A DNA stretch of 64,000 bases from Jaltomata sinuosa (taxonomy: Eukaryota > Streptophyta > Magnoliopsida > Solanales > Solanaceae): contig QJPP01003120.1 of the NCBI GenBank assembly GCA_003996215.1, positions 62,001 through 126,000 of the forward strand, in the 5' to 3' direction. Under the pieces are notes generated by a model. The model did not search any database. It was not told the origin of the DNA and was given only the letters and a program-made list of their open reading frames with translations. The translations under genes were made by a program, and so were the position numbers. Shown here one piece after another: positions 1 through 11,088 of the stretch (position 1 is its first letter; each line of letters starts with the position of its first letter).

Positions 1-2
1 CC

Positions 3-1568
3 TTGGACAACCAGTCCTTGGCTAACCGTCTGGTTAGGCTTGACTTGTCGGATCCTAGCAGTGTTCTCGCCAGTATTGAGGTTCATTCTACTTTGATTGA
101 TCAAATTCAGAGCCGTCAGTTTGAGGATTAGCAGTTGTGTGACCTTCGTGATCAGGTTGTTCAGGGGGAGACTAGTCGGGCTACTTTAGATTCAGATGAG
201 GTTCTGAGGTTTGATAGTCGCCTTTGTGTTTCGAGGATTAGTGATTTGATTCAGTTGATACTTCATGAGGCACATTGTACTAGATACTCCATTTACCCTG
301 GCACAGCAAAGATGTATAGAGACTTGAGACAGCTTTACTGGTGGAGTGGTATGAAGCGGGATATAGCAGAGTTCATATCTCGGTGCTTGAACTGTCAGTA
401 GGTTAAGTTCGAGCACGTGAGACCTGGTGGTTTGATGCAGCGACTTCCCATTCCTGAGTGGAAGTGGGAAGGGATTACTATGGACTTCGTTATAAGTTTG
501 CCTCGTACTTCTCATGGGTTTGATTCCATATGGGTGATTGTTGATAGGCTGACTAAGTCAGCACATTTCTTGCCGGTTCAGACTTCTTATGGTCCAGAGA
601 GGTTAGCTCAGATCTACCTTCGTGAGATTGTTCGATTGCATGGGGTCCCAGCTTCTATTATTTCAGACCGCGGCACTCAGTTCACATCTCAGTTTTGGAG
701 GGCTATTCAGCGAGATTTGGGAACAGAGGTTCATCTTAGTACCGCTTTACACCCTCAGATAGATGGCCAGTCTGAGAGGACCATTCAGATTCTGGAGGAC
801 ATGCTTCGGGCCTGTGTTCTTGACTTTGGAGGTTCGTGGGATCAGTTTGTTCCCTTGACAGAGTTTGCTTATAATAACAGCTTCCATTCGAGTATCGGCA
901 TGGCACCTTTTGAGGCTTTGTATGGAAGGCGTTGCAGATCACCGGTAGGTTGGTTTGATGGTTTTAGTGCTGGGCCACAGAGTACAGATTTGCTTCGACA
1001 TTCCTTAGACCGAGTCCGAGTGATTCAGGACAGACTTCGGGCAGCTCAGAGCAGGCAGAAGAGTTATGCTGATCGTAGGCTTCGTGCCTTGGAGTTTAGT
1101 GTCGGTGACTTGGTGTTTCTCCGTGTATCGCCTATGAAGGGCGTGATGAGATTTGGTAGGCGGGGCAAGCTTAGCCCCAGGTACATTGGGCCGTTTGAGA
1201 TTCTTCAGAGGGTTGGTAGCGTTGCCTATCAGCTAGCCTTGCCTCCGATGTTTTCAGCTATACATCCTGTGTTTCATGTTTCGATGTTGCGTCGGTATGT
1301 CCCAGATGAGTCTCATGTGTTGCAGTGGGATTCAGTTAAGTTCGGTGAGGGTTTAGCCTTTGTTGAGGAGCCGGCAGCTATTTTTTCCAGAGATGTCAGG
1401 TGATTGGGCTCTCGAGAGATCCCGGTTATTAAGGTTCAGTGGAGGCACCGTCCAATCGAGGAGGCTACCTGGGAGACCGAGAGAGATGTGCGGTATCAGT
1501 ATCCGCAGCTATTTTAGCCTTCAGGTACCCCCTTGACCTTGACTTTCGAGGACGAAAGTCCTTTTTAG
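3..1568 (+). pseudogene. TK1 polyprotein 3' part: integrase and chromodomain-like tail
   Basis: This is the C-terminal third of a Ty3/Gypsy polyprotein, cut by the window edge. One frame runs through. The order is the RNase H-integrase linker, the integrase zinc-binding region (about 255-400), the DD35E core with visible acidic positions in TMDF, SDRGTQF and GQSERTIQ (about 480-800), the C-terminal GPFEILQRVG region (about 1190-1240), and a chromodomain-like tail (VQWRHRPIEEATWE, about 1435-1475). In-frame stops sit at 129-131, 399-401, 1401-1403 and 1515-1517; the likely original terminator is at 1566-1568. The second zinc-binding His (IHPG in TK2) is Tyr here. It is a close relative of TK2 on the minus strand. 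Tekay/Del assignment is from family knowledge. Confidence 0.88.
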
Positions 1569-1948
1569 TAGTGGATGATGTAATGACCCTTCCGGTTATT
1601 TCCACGTATACATTTTCCTTGAACCGTTAGAGCTTGTTTTTAGAGGCCCCAAGTCACTTAAGGCTCTTCAGGACCGGTATTTCGGTGTCGGGTCCATTTG
1701 TTTGGTCGCATTATAAGTTTTGAAGTCAAGCAAGTCGGCAAAAGTTATCGTAAGTTCTTTAATAAATTTTCTGAACTTTGGGTAAAATATCTTGGAGCTT
1801 TTCTCTCAATATATAAAGAGTTAGAAGTCCCCCAAAACATCAAATCGAAGGTCTACGAGTCTAGTTTCCAACGCACAAAACCTCACATCCAACTGATCTC
1901 GGAGTAAAAAGTTATGACTGTTTTACCGCGGACTGTATGGCAGAAAAC

Positions 1949-1981
1949 GAGTCGCGAACCGCGTCGCGAATCGGGTCGGGT
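1949..1981 (+). promoter_or_regulatory. CG-rich near-palindromic word cluster, TK1 LTR
   Basis: Repeated variants of GGGTCGCGAACC lie side by side, centred on CGCG and nearly self-complementary. Related clusters lie at 6687-6722, 15189-15223 and 23073-23112 in the other Tekay LTR copies. TTTAAG and TTTTAAAATG stretches follow within about 35 bp, so the cluster may sit just upstream of the core promoter. The regulatory role is inferred. Confidence 0.5.
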
Positions 1982-2394
1982 CAAACTCGATTTAAGCCTC
2001 AACTTCACGTTTTAAAATGCCATTTCAGTTCTGTAACAGTGAGAAAACATAAGGGAGGGTTCCAAGAGAGTTCTTGAGTATCGAAATCGTGCGTACTTGA
2101 AAATATTTAATTTAAAAGTCGAATGTGGTAGAAAATTATATTATTATTACCTTTTAAAAATATTTTAAAGGTTTATGAAAAATATTTTTTTTACGATATA
2201 ATTCTATATGTATTTATTTTATAAGGTTTTTATACATTATAATATTTTAACGGAGATAGTAAATTTTGTTATGTTGAAAATTATTATTATAATATAGTAG
2301 GTTTTATTTGAAATAATTTTCTATTAATTATTGTATATTGAAAAAGTTATATATATTTTACCATGAATTTATGCAATACCCGAGTATATATGTA

Positions 2395-2790
2395 ATGGAG
2401 TAAAATTAAAATATAGGAATTAATAGCATGGTGACACCACATTTACACGTGGGTCTAATCCAGCAACAATCTAGTGACTAATTCATATTTGGTCACCTTT
2501 TCCTTTAAAGAATTAAAGAGAGCTTATGGTTATATAATTAATTTTGGTGAAGCCACCCAGGTACTTTTAAATTGGTTGTAGTCTAGGTAGAAATGGTTGC
2601 TGATTTCATCACTTATTTCCATTGATTCCTTTCAACAAGCTTAAGTTACTACTGCTATATATTTGAACTCCAAACATGGTTCATTCAAATTGATTTCTTA
2701 TAGAGGCACGTGTTGGCTGCAACGTACACTCACATTGACACTAGAGCAAGAATTTAGTAGGAAAAATATTTCAGTGCTATATTTGAGTAC
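2395..2790 (+). repeat. LTR segment divergent between TK1 and TK2
   Basis: Between shared sequence ending near GCAATACCCGAGTATA and resuming near TTATTCAAGCCCGAGTTC, the TK1 LTR has sequence I cannot align by eye to the corresponding part of the TK2 LTRs (about 5920-6260 and 14400-14755). Both versions keep a CACGTG-type core (ACACGTGG here, CCACGTGG in TK2). This looks like a fast-evolving or exchanged LTR module. Confidence 0.5.
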
Positions 2791-4923
2791 CAAAAGGAAA
2801 ATCGATTATCTACGTCAAATTATTCAAGCCCGAGTTCAAGTTTGATTTCGTGTTGGAGCTTTTTCGGAGAGGTTCAAGCTTGTCATCGGACGACAGGTAG
2901 GTTACAGTTTATTTTCCCCAGACTCCACATATATAGGATAAAATTGTATTAATGGACATCCTTGGGTTGGTTTATTAGGTTGGTACCACATACCTCGACC
3001 GCTTTATTCATGTCCGCCTACTTTTGTTCCTCCGTTGCTTGTAGTATTTGCCGATATATTTTATTTACCCTTGTGGTCCTGTGAGGCCTTGTTGACTCTG
3101 GAACATAGAAGGTGGGATTTTGGGAATGTCCGCGAGTCCCGAGCATAGAATTATCCTTCTAGGCTGGTTATGCTTGTTGAGTAGCTATGGGCCTGTGCAG
3201 GGTCGATAAGTTGATTGTGAGCTTCTGGGCAGCTATTGTGTGTGTTCATACCATTTCCATGCATATAAAGAGGTTTTATCCATGTTTTACTATGGTTTTG
3301 ACTTCGGGCCTACTGACACTATTTTCTAATCCTTGCATGGCCCGGGGGGCCCGTTTTTGATGGAAATAATTTAGAAATGGTTTGATTTAACTTGTGAATA
3401 TTCCTGGATAAAAGGAAGTAAAATTATGTCTTAAATCACCAGTTTTACGATTCACGCTACACTCGGCAGGGCCGGGGTGCTAGTTGAGTTTTCTTGCTAC
3501 TTGAGATGATTTTAGCCTCGGTCGGACCGAGCACCTGAGATGAATTTTTACTGTTTAGACCCGGTTATGCCCGGGCACCCTTGGAGGGGTTTTTGAGACA
3601 TTTTCCTACTACTTTAGTCCTGGACAGGGTCTGGGCATGGATGTTCGAGACTGGGTCTCTATCTTGATACCGGACTTGCTTCCGGATGACATGTTTTGAT
3701 ACTGAGTTTTAGTATGGGGTATGGGACCTCCATGGACCTTGCCATCCGGGCCAGGGGTTACGGGCTGCGTGTGCCGGAGGAAGAGTATACGGTGGAGTAG
3801 AGGTATACGGGCAGTGTCCTTCCATAGAACCTACCTGCTGGGCTGGATCGGCACCGGAGGAGGTACATACAGAGATACCATTTCACTTGAGACCTTCATG
3901 CATCATATCATTCATTGTTTGAGGCTCCACCCTTGTTTGTTGTTTGTTGATTGTACGCTCCGGTAGTATGGGATGCCAGAGGGTTTTGTTTTCACTTGTT
4001 TGTGTTCCTCGGTTGTATGGGCGGCCTGGGGACTGTAGGTAGACTTTTGCTATTTACTTACAGAATTGTTCCCTGTTACAGTTAAATATGAAATTGGTTA
4101 CTACTAGACTGTTAGTTTCTGGATTTGAGATTGATATGATTAGTTGAATTTGACTCATGTCTCTGAGCATGCCTATCATTACTCTTTCTCTTTTCTTCTT
4201 ACACTTGAGGTTACCGGTATACCGTCCATTTCATAAACTTGTTATGTATACACTATTATTGCAAGGACCCCAGGTGCGTTATTTCTTACTTTCACCTATG
4301 CCTATGGTGTGTGTATTCTGCTTACTGGCCTCACATGTGGTTCTGTTGATTTCCCTCTGGGCTAGCTCATGTGTACCTTTCGTTGATTTCTGTGACTACT
4401 TGCTTTTATCTTGTCTGTTACTACGCTTTTATCTTATATATGCCCAGTCGGCCTATGATACCTACTGGGTACCTTATGTTTCGCATTTGGTGCTCACCCT
4501 TACCCACCTACATCTTTGGGTGCAGATCCTAGCATGGGCCATCGCCGTTAGATCATTGTGATTCGTGCTTGGAAATCTGTTGGGGACTACTTCAGACTGA
4601 GGGTGAGCCCTTGGCGATCGGATCTTAGCTTTAGTTTATCTTTTGCTTCATGTACTCTATTACCATTCAGAGACATCTGTATATATAGTTTTGGATTATT
4701 TGCACTCCATGTATGTAGTTTGGCTCTATACTATGACACCAGGTCTTGGGGTTTGGTTTAGTTTTCGCATATGTATATATTTATATCCCTTTTATCTGTT
4801 CTCTTCATCTTGTTCCCTTATTTGCTAGATAGTAGCCCATTACTAACTGTTCTGGGCTACGGGGTTTGGTTCACCTACCGGGGGTTGTAGGTGCCATCAT
4901 GACCGAGAAATCGGGTCGTGACA

Positions 4924-7091
4924 ACCTATACTCCACCGTATACCCTTCCTCCGGCACACGCAGCCCGCAGCCCCAGGCCCATATGGCAAGGTCCATGGAG
5001 GTCCCAGACCCCATACTAAAACTCAGTATCAAAACATATCGTCCGGAAGCAAGTCCGGGTTCAAGATAGAGACCCAGTCTAGATTATGCATGCCCAGACC
5101 CTGTCCAGGACTAAAGTTCTAGGAAAATATCTCAAAAAAACCCCTCCAAGGGTGCCCGGGCATAACCGGGTCTAAACAGTAGAAAGTCATCTCGGGTGTT
5201 CGGTCCGACCGAGGCTAAAATTATCTCAAATAGCAAGAAAACTCAACTAGCACCCCGGCCCTGCCGAGTCTAGCGTTAATCGTAAAACTGGTGATTTAAA
5301 TCATAATTTTACTTTCTTTTACCCAGGAATATTCACAAGTTAAATCAAACCATTTCCAAATCATTTTCATCAAAAACAGGCCCCCGGGGCCATGCAAGGT
5401 TTAGAAAATAGTGTCAGTAGGCTCGAAACCAAAACCATAGTAAAACACGGATTAAACCTCTTTATATGCATGGAAATGATATGATCACACACAATAGCTG
5501 CCCAGCAGCTCACAATCAACCTATCAACCCTGCACAGGCCCACAACTACTCAGCAAGCATAACCAGCCTAGAAGGATAATTCTATTCCCGGGACTCGCGG
5601 ACATTCCCAAAATCCCACCTTCTATGTTCCAGAGTCAACAAGGCCTCACAGGACCACAAGGGTAAATAAAATATATCGGCAAGTACTACAAGCAATGGAG
5701 GAACAAAAGTAGGCGGACATAAATAAAGCGGTCGATGTCTGTTGTACCAACCTAATAAACCAACCCAAGGATGCCAGCTAGTACAATTTTATCCTATATA
5801 TGCAGAGTCTAGGGAAAATAAACTGTAACCTACCTGTCGTCCGATGACAAGCTTGAACCTCTCCGAAAAAGCTCCAACACGAAATCAAACTCGGACTCGG
5901 GCTTGAATAACTTGACGTAGATAATCTATTGCTTTCGGCCGATCAAATATAACGTTAAAAATATTTTTTGCCCATTCCAATCTTCTCAACGTATATAGTA
6001 TGCACGTATACATACATAGATAGTAAAGGAGAACAAAAGTTGCTGGAGTTCTCTCAAAGTGACAAATGAAAACTATTTTAATGCCAAAGTGAGGATATTT
6101 ATATTATATATATATATATATGATGAGACATAGTTGGCAATTTAATTGAAAGGTTAGTGGCATCAACAATATTTGTTGTGCTTCTCCACCACTTTCACGT
6201 GGAAGTGGTAATTCACACCATATTTCTTTTTAACCCGCTATGTATATACTCGGGTATTGCATAGATTCGTGGTAAAAATAAATATGATTTTTTTGAATAT
6301 ATCATAATTAATAGAAAATCATTTCAAATAAAACCTACTATATTATACTAATAATTTTCAACATAAATAAATTTACTATCTCCGTCAAAATATTACAATG
6401 TATACAAACCTTATAAAATAAGTACATACACAATTATATCATAATAAAAGTATTTTTCATAGACCTTTAAAATACTTTAAAAAGGTAATAAAAAAATATA
6501 ACTTTAAAATAACATATTTTCAAATGTACGCGCGATGCTAATAAAATTCTTAAATTTAGGTTCGCAATTCACCATCGCATGATTTGATACTCAAGAACTC
6601 TCTTGGAACCCTCCCTTATGTTTTCTCACTGTTTCAGAACTGAAATGGCATTTTAAAACGTGAAGTTGAGGCTTTAAATCAATTTTGACCCGACCCAGTT
6701 CGCGACTCGGTTCGCAACCCAGTTTCTTCCAGATAGTCCGCGGTAAAACAGTCATAACCTTTTACTCCAAGATCAGTTGGACGTGAGGTTTTGTGAATTG
6801 GAAACTAGACTCGTAGACCTTCGATTTGGTATTTCGGGGGACTTCTAACTCTTTATATATTGAGAGAAAAGCTCTGAGACATTTCACCCAAAGTTCAGAA
6901 AATTTATTAAAGAAACTTACGATAATCATTGCCTATTTGCTTGGCTTCAAAACTTATCATACGACCAAACAAATGGACCCGGCACCGAACTACCGGTCCC
7001 GACAAGCCTTAAATGACTTGGGGCCGCTACAAACAAGCTCTAACAGTACAAGGAAAACGTATACGTGGAAATAACCGAAAGGGTCATTACA
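4924..7091 (-). mobile_element. TK2 3' LTR, truncated by TK1
   Basis: This matches about 13424-15591 of the TK2 5' LTR. It ends outward at GGGTCATTACA (7081-7091, TGTAATGACCC on the minus strand), next to the polyprotein end. The left end is abrupt: ACCTATACTCC follows TK1's terminal TGACA and corresponds to ACCTCTACTCC inside the intact copy. The roughly 1.1 kb LTR end is missing here. Contains a (TA)n tract at about 6098-6122 and the word cluster at 6687-6722. The best reading is that TK1 inserted into this LTR, with the rest lying left of the window. Confidence 0.85.
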
Positions 7092-7101
7092 TCATCCACT
7101 A

Positions 7102-8132
7102 CTAAAAAGGACTTTCGTCCTCGAAAGTCAAGGTCAAGGGGATACCTGAAGGCTCAAACAGCTGCAGATACTGAGCCCGCATATTTCTCTCAGTCTCCCA
7201 GGTAGCCTCCTCGACTGGACGGTGCCTCCACTAAACCGTAACAACCGAGATCTCTCGAGACCTCAATCTCCTGACATCTCTGGCCAACATAGCTGCCGGC
7301 TCCTCAACAAAGGCTAAACCCTCACCCAACTGAACTGAATCCCACAGCAACACATGAGACTCATCTTGGACATACCGACGCAACATCAAAATATGATATA
7401 CAGGATGTATAGCTGAAAACATCGGAGGCAAGGCTAGCTGATAGGCAACGCTACCAACCCTCTGAAGAATCTCAAATGGCCCAATGTACCTGGGGCTAAG
7501 CTTGCCCCGCCTATCAAATCTCGTCACGCCCTTCATGGGCGATACACAGAGAAACACTAGGTCACCGACACTAAACTCCAAGGCACGAAGCCTACGATCA
7601 GCATAACTTTTCTGCCTGCTCTGAGCTGCCCGAAGTCTGTCCTGAATCTCTCGGACCTGATCTAAGGAATCTCGAAGCAAATCTGTGCTCTGTGGCCTAG
7701 AACTAAAACCATCAAACCAACCTACCGGTGATCTGCAAAGCCTGCCATACAAAGCCTCAAAAGGTGCCATGCCGATACTCAAATGTAAGCTGTTATTATA
7801 AGAAAACTCTTTCAAGGGAACAAACTGATCCCAAGAACCTCCAAAGTCAAGAACACAGGCCTGAAGCATGTCCTCCAGAATCTGAATGGTCCTCTCAGAC
7901 TGGCCATCTATCTGAGGGTGGAAAGCGGTACTAAGGTGAACCTCTGTACCCAAATCTCGCTGAATAGCCCTCCAGAACTGAGATGTGAACTGAGTGTCGC
8001 AGTCTGAAATGATAGAAGCTGGGACCCCGTGCAACCGAACAATCTCACGAAGGTAGATTTGAGCTAACCTCCCTGCGCCATAAGAAGTCTAAACTAGCAA
8101 GAAATGTGCTGACTTAGTCAGCCTATCAAAAA
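7102..8132 (-). pseudogene. TK2 integrase core and chromodomain-like C-terminus
   Basis: This continues the TK2 polyprotein after a frame change near 8150. A stop replaces a Gln codon at 8089-8091. The integrase core follows with SDCDTQFTSQFW (usually SDRGTQF, catalytic Asp kept), then GQSERTIQILE with the catalytic Glu. The C-terminal LSPRYIGPFEILQRVG region comes next, then a premature stop at 7231-7233. Beyond it the frame still reads a chromodomain-like WRHRPVEEATWE tail to the natural terminator at 7102-7104, eleven bases from the LTR. It is closely similar to TK1 465-1568. In the family, this enzyme inserts element cDNA and the chromodomain helps target heterochromatin. Confidence 0.87.
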
Positions 8133-9746
8133 TCACCCATATGGAACAAACCCATGAGAAGTACGAGGCAAACCAACAACAAAGTCTATAGTAATCCCTT
8201 CCCACTTCCACTCAGGAATGGGAAGTCGCTGCATCAAACCACCAGGTCTCATGTGCTCGAACTTAACCTGCTGACAGCTCAAGCACCGAGATACGAAATC
8301 CGCTATATCACGCTTCATACCACTCCACCAGTAAAGCTGTCTCAAGTCTCTATACATCTTTGTTGTGCCAGGGTGAATGTAGTATCTAGTACAATATGCC
8401 TCATGAAGTATCAATTGAATCAAATAACTAATCCTTGGAACACAAAGGCGACTATCAAACCTCAAAACCCCATCTGAATCTAGAGTATCCTGGCTGGTCT
8501 CACCTTGAACAACCCGATCACGAAGGTTACACAACTGTTGATCCTCAAACTGACGGCTCTGAATCTGATCAATCAAAGTAGAACGAACCTCAACACTGGC
8601 GAGAACTCTGCTAGGATCCGACAAGTCAAGCCTAACCAAACGGTTAGCCAAGGACTGGATGTCCCAGGCCAACGGTCGCTCTGAAACTGAAAGAGAAGCT
8701 AGGCTACCCATACTCACTGTCTTCCGACTCAAGGCATCCGCTACCATGTTTGCCTTGCCCGGATGATACAGAATAGTGAAGTCATAGTCCTTCAGTAACT
8801 CGACCCATCTCCTCTGTCTCGAGTTCAACTTTCGCTGACTCGTGATATACTGAAGACTACGGTGATCGGTGAAGATCTCACAGTGAACTCCATATAGGTA
8901 ATTCCTCCAGATCTTAAGCGCGAAAACTACCGCCGCCAATTCTAAATCATGAGTGGGGTATTTGCGCTCGTGAACCTTCAGCTGCCTCGATGCATATGCT
9001 ATTAGTTGACCCTGCTGCATTAACACACAACCAAGACCGACCCCAGAAGCATCACAATACACGAAGAAGCTTTGACCCTCAACCGACAAAGTCAAAACTG
9101 GAGCTGAATTCAATAAGGCCTTAAGCCTCTGGAAGCTATCCTCACACTGATCCGACCACTGAAATGGGACATCCTTCCTAGTCAGCATAGTCAAGGGTGC
9201 TGCTATGGAGGAAAATCCCTCAACGAACCGTCTGTAGTAACCTGCTAACCTAATAAAGCTGCGAACCTCAGTAGCAGTAGTAAGTCTAGGCCAATCACAA
9301 ACCGCAGAAATCTTTCCCGGGTCAACCCTAATCCCATCCTTACACACCACGTGCCCTAGGAATGCAACTGACTCAAGCCAAAACTCGCACTTTGAGAACA
9401 TGGCATAAAGCCGATGATCTCTCAAAGTCTGGAGTATAACCCTCAAGTGCTGCTCATGCTTATCTCTACTACGCGAGTATACCAAGATGCCGTCAATAAA
9501 AACTATCACAAATGAGTCCAAATAAGGGCCAAGAACCCTGTGCATCAAGTTCATAAAGGCTGCGGGGGCATTAGTCAACCCAAAAGACATCACCAGGAAC
9601 TCATAATGGCCATAACGTGTCCTGAATGCTGTCTTAGGGATGTCCTCTACCCTAATCCTCAACTGATGGTAGCCAGACCTCAAATCAATCTTCGAAAACA
9701 CGACTGAACCCTGAAGCTGGTCAAACAAGTCATCAATCCTCGGCAT
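8133..9746 (-). pseudogene. TK2 reverse transcriptase, RNase H and integrase N-terminus
   Basis: A 537-codon open stretch in a different frame from the flanking parts. It opens in the RT at MPRIDDLFDQL, followed by FSKIDLRSGYHQLRI and FGLTNAPAAFMNLM. The catalytic YxDD-type motif reads FIDG: codon 9489-9491 is GGC, removing the second Asp. RNase H follows with YCDAS, DLELA and TDHRSL, so all three acidic positions are present. The connection ends HPGKANMVADALSRK. The integrase zinc region has CLSCQ, but its first His is Tyr (EAYC for EAHC). Translation then fails near 8150 by a frame change. The FIDG residue should leave the RT inactive. Confidence 0.92.
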
Positions 9747-10239
9747 CGGATATATTTTTCACTGTAAACCTATTCAGCTGCCAATAATCAATACACATGC
9801 GCATCGACCCATCCTTCTTCTTCACGAAGAGAACAGGAGCACCCCAAGGTGACACACTAGGTCTAATAAACCCCTTAGCTAACAGATCCTGGAGCTGCTC
9901 CTTAAGCTCCCTCAACTCAGCAGGAGCCATACGATAAGGAGAAATAGAAATGGGCCTGGTGCCCGGCTCTAGCTCAATAGCGAAATCAATATCTCTCTCA
10001 GGTGGAAGGCCTGGCAGGTCGATAGGAAACACATCGAGGAAGTCTCTAACCACAGGAACAGACTCAGGACAAGTAGTGTCAGCACTAACATTTCGGAGAT
10101 ATGCTAGATAAGCTAAACACCCACGGGAAATCAACTTCCTAGCTCGAAGACAAGAGATGATCCCAGATGGTGCATGGCTAACAGATGTCTGCCACACAAC
10201 TGGGGATACACCGGGCACAGCTATGGTAATGGTCTTGGC
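9733..10239 (-). pseudogene. TK2 protease-RT linker and RT N-terminus
   Basis: Same frame as the gag-protease part, entered after an in-frame stop at 10240-10242. Codons read the linker, then LPGLPPERDIDFAIELEPGT, then ISPYRMAPAELRELKEQLQDLL and the RT motifs WGAPVLFVKKKDGS and MRMCIDY. A frame change at about 9746-9755 separates this from the rest of the RT. Typical Ty3/Gypsy RT finger region. Confidence 0.88.
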
Positions 10240-11088
10240 CTAACAATCCAAAACCACACGGTGAGGGGATAACCAGTCCATGCCCAGTATCACATCAAAA
10301 TCTAGCATATCAAGAATCATCAAATCACCCCAAGTGTCTGAATCACCAATAGATAGCATACAAGATCTCATAATTCGATCCACTACCAAAGAATCTCCTA
10401 CTGGGGTCAAAACAGAAACAGGAACATATAATGGCTCACTAGCCAACCCCAAACAAGGCACAAAGTAGGCAGATACATATGAACAAGTGGATGGAGGATC
10501 AAATAAAGCCATAACCGACTGATGGCACACAGAAATCATACCTGTAATCACAGCATCTGAGGCCTCTGCCTCTGGTCTCCTAGGGACCGCATAAAAATGA
10601 CGACGACCTCCACCTGCCCGACCACCATCCCTACCACCTGCTCTGCCGCGCGGAGCACCACCTCTACCCTGACGACCACCCACTCTAGCCGGGGGCTGAA
10701 CTGCTCGTAAAGGCTCAGCCAACTGAACTGTACCCTGCTGAGGGCAATCTCTAGCAAAATGACCAATCACACCACAAGTAAAGCAAGCCCCCGGCGGCCT
10801 ACTCGGTCGAGATAAACCAGCAGATCCCGTATAACCACCACGGCCTGATGCCCCAGAAACTGTACCCCTCAAAGCCTGGCTGCCATAGCCCTGATTGCTA
10901 CTCTGACCCTGCTCGAACTGGGTACTACCGAAAGTCTGAAGGGAAGCCTGAACCGATCGGCTGGACTGACCCTGGTGCTGCTGTGGCTGATAACTCCGGC
11001 TCCACTGGCCAGGACCTCTACCACCATATCTGGAACCACTGTAGACACCCTGATGTTGAGGCCTCTTATCTCTGGACCCCTGATCATG
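10240..11088 (-). pseudogene. TK2 gag zinc knuckle and aspartic protease
   Basis: Follows the gag stop at 11089-11091 without a frame change. A Gln/Gly/Ser-rich stretch leads to a CCHC zinc knuckle (CFTCGVIGHFARDC, about 10740-10785), used by gag to bind RNA. An Arg/Gly-rich spacer follows, then the protease. Its active-site region reads FDPPSTCSY, where the family usually has D-x-G-S/T, so the Gly is replaced by Pro. The C-terminal half reads LDFDVILGMDWLSPH, the conserved ILGMDWL signature. It ends at an in-frame TAG (10240-10242). Confidence 0.87.

Larger units (their letters stand above)
1579..4923 (+). mobile_element. TK1 3' LTR (Tekay-type, 3.3 kb)
   Basis: The LTR starts TGTAATGACCC eleven bases after the polyprotein terminator and ends GGGTCGTGACA, with TG...CA ends. 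It matches, in opposite orientation, the TK2 LTR at 12283-15591 over most of its length. A CG-rich word cluster lies about 370 bp in. An AT-rich stretch (about 2110-2420) and a segment unlike the TK2 copies (about 2395-2790) follow. Small ORFs near 3721-3966 and 4157-4561 recur in other LTR copies but resemble no known protein. Directly after 4923 the sequence switches to the interior of a TK2-type LTR on the minus strand. Confidence 0.88.

Noticed and set aside
192..515. 107-codon minus-strand ORF, also at 8154-8477 on the plus strand
   Set aside because: Both are antisense to integrase in TK1 and TK2; their similarity follows from the sense gene.
6098..6122. (TA)n run as a replication origin or special structure
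   Set aside because: An ordinary microsatellite expansion; the sister LTR has a shorter version at about 14608-14620.
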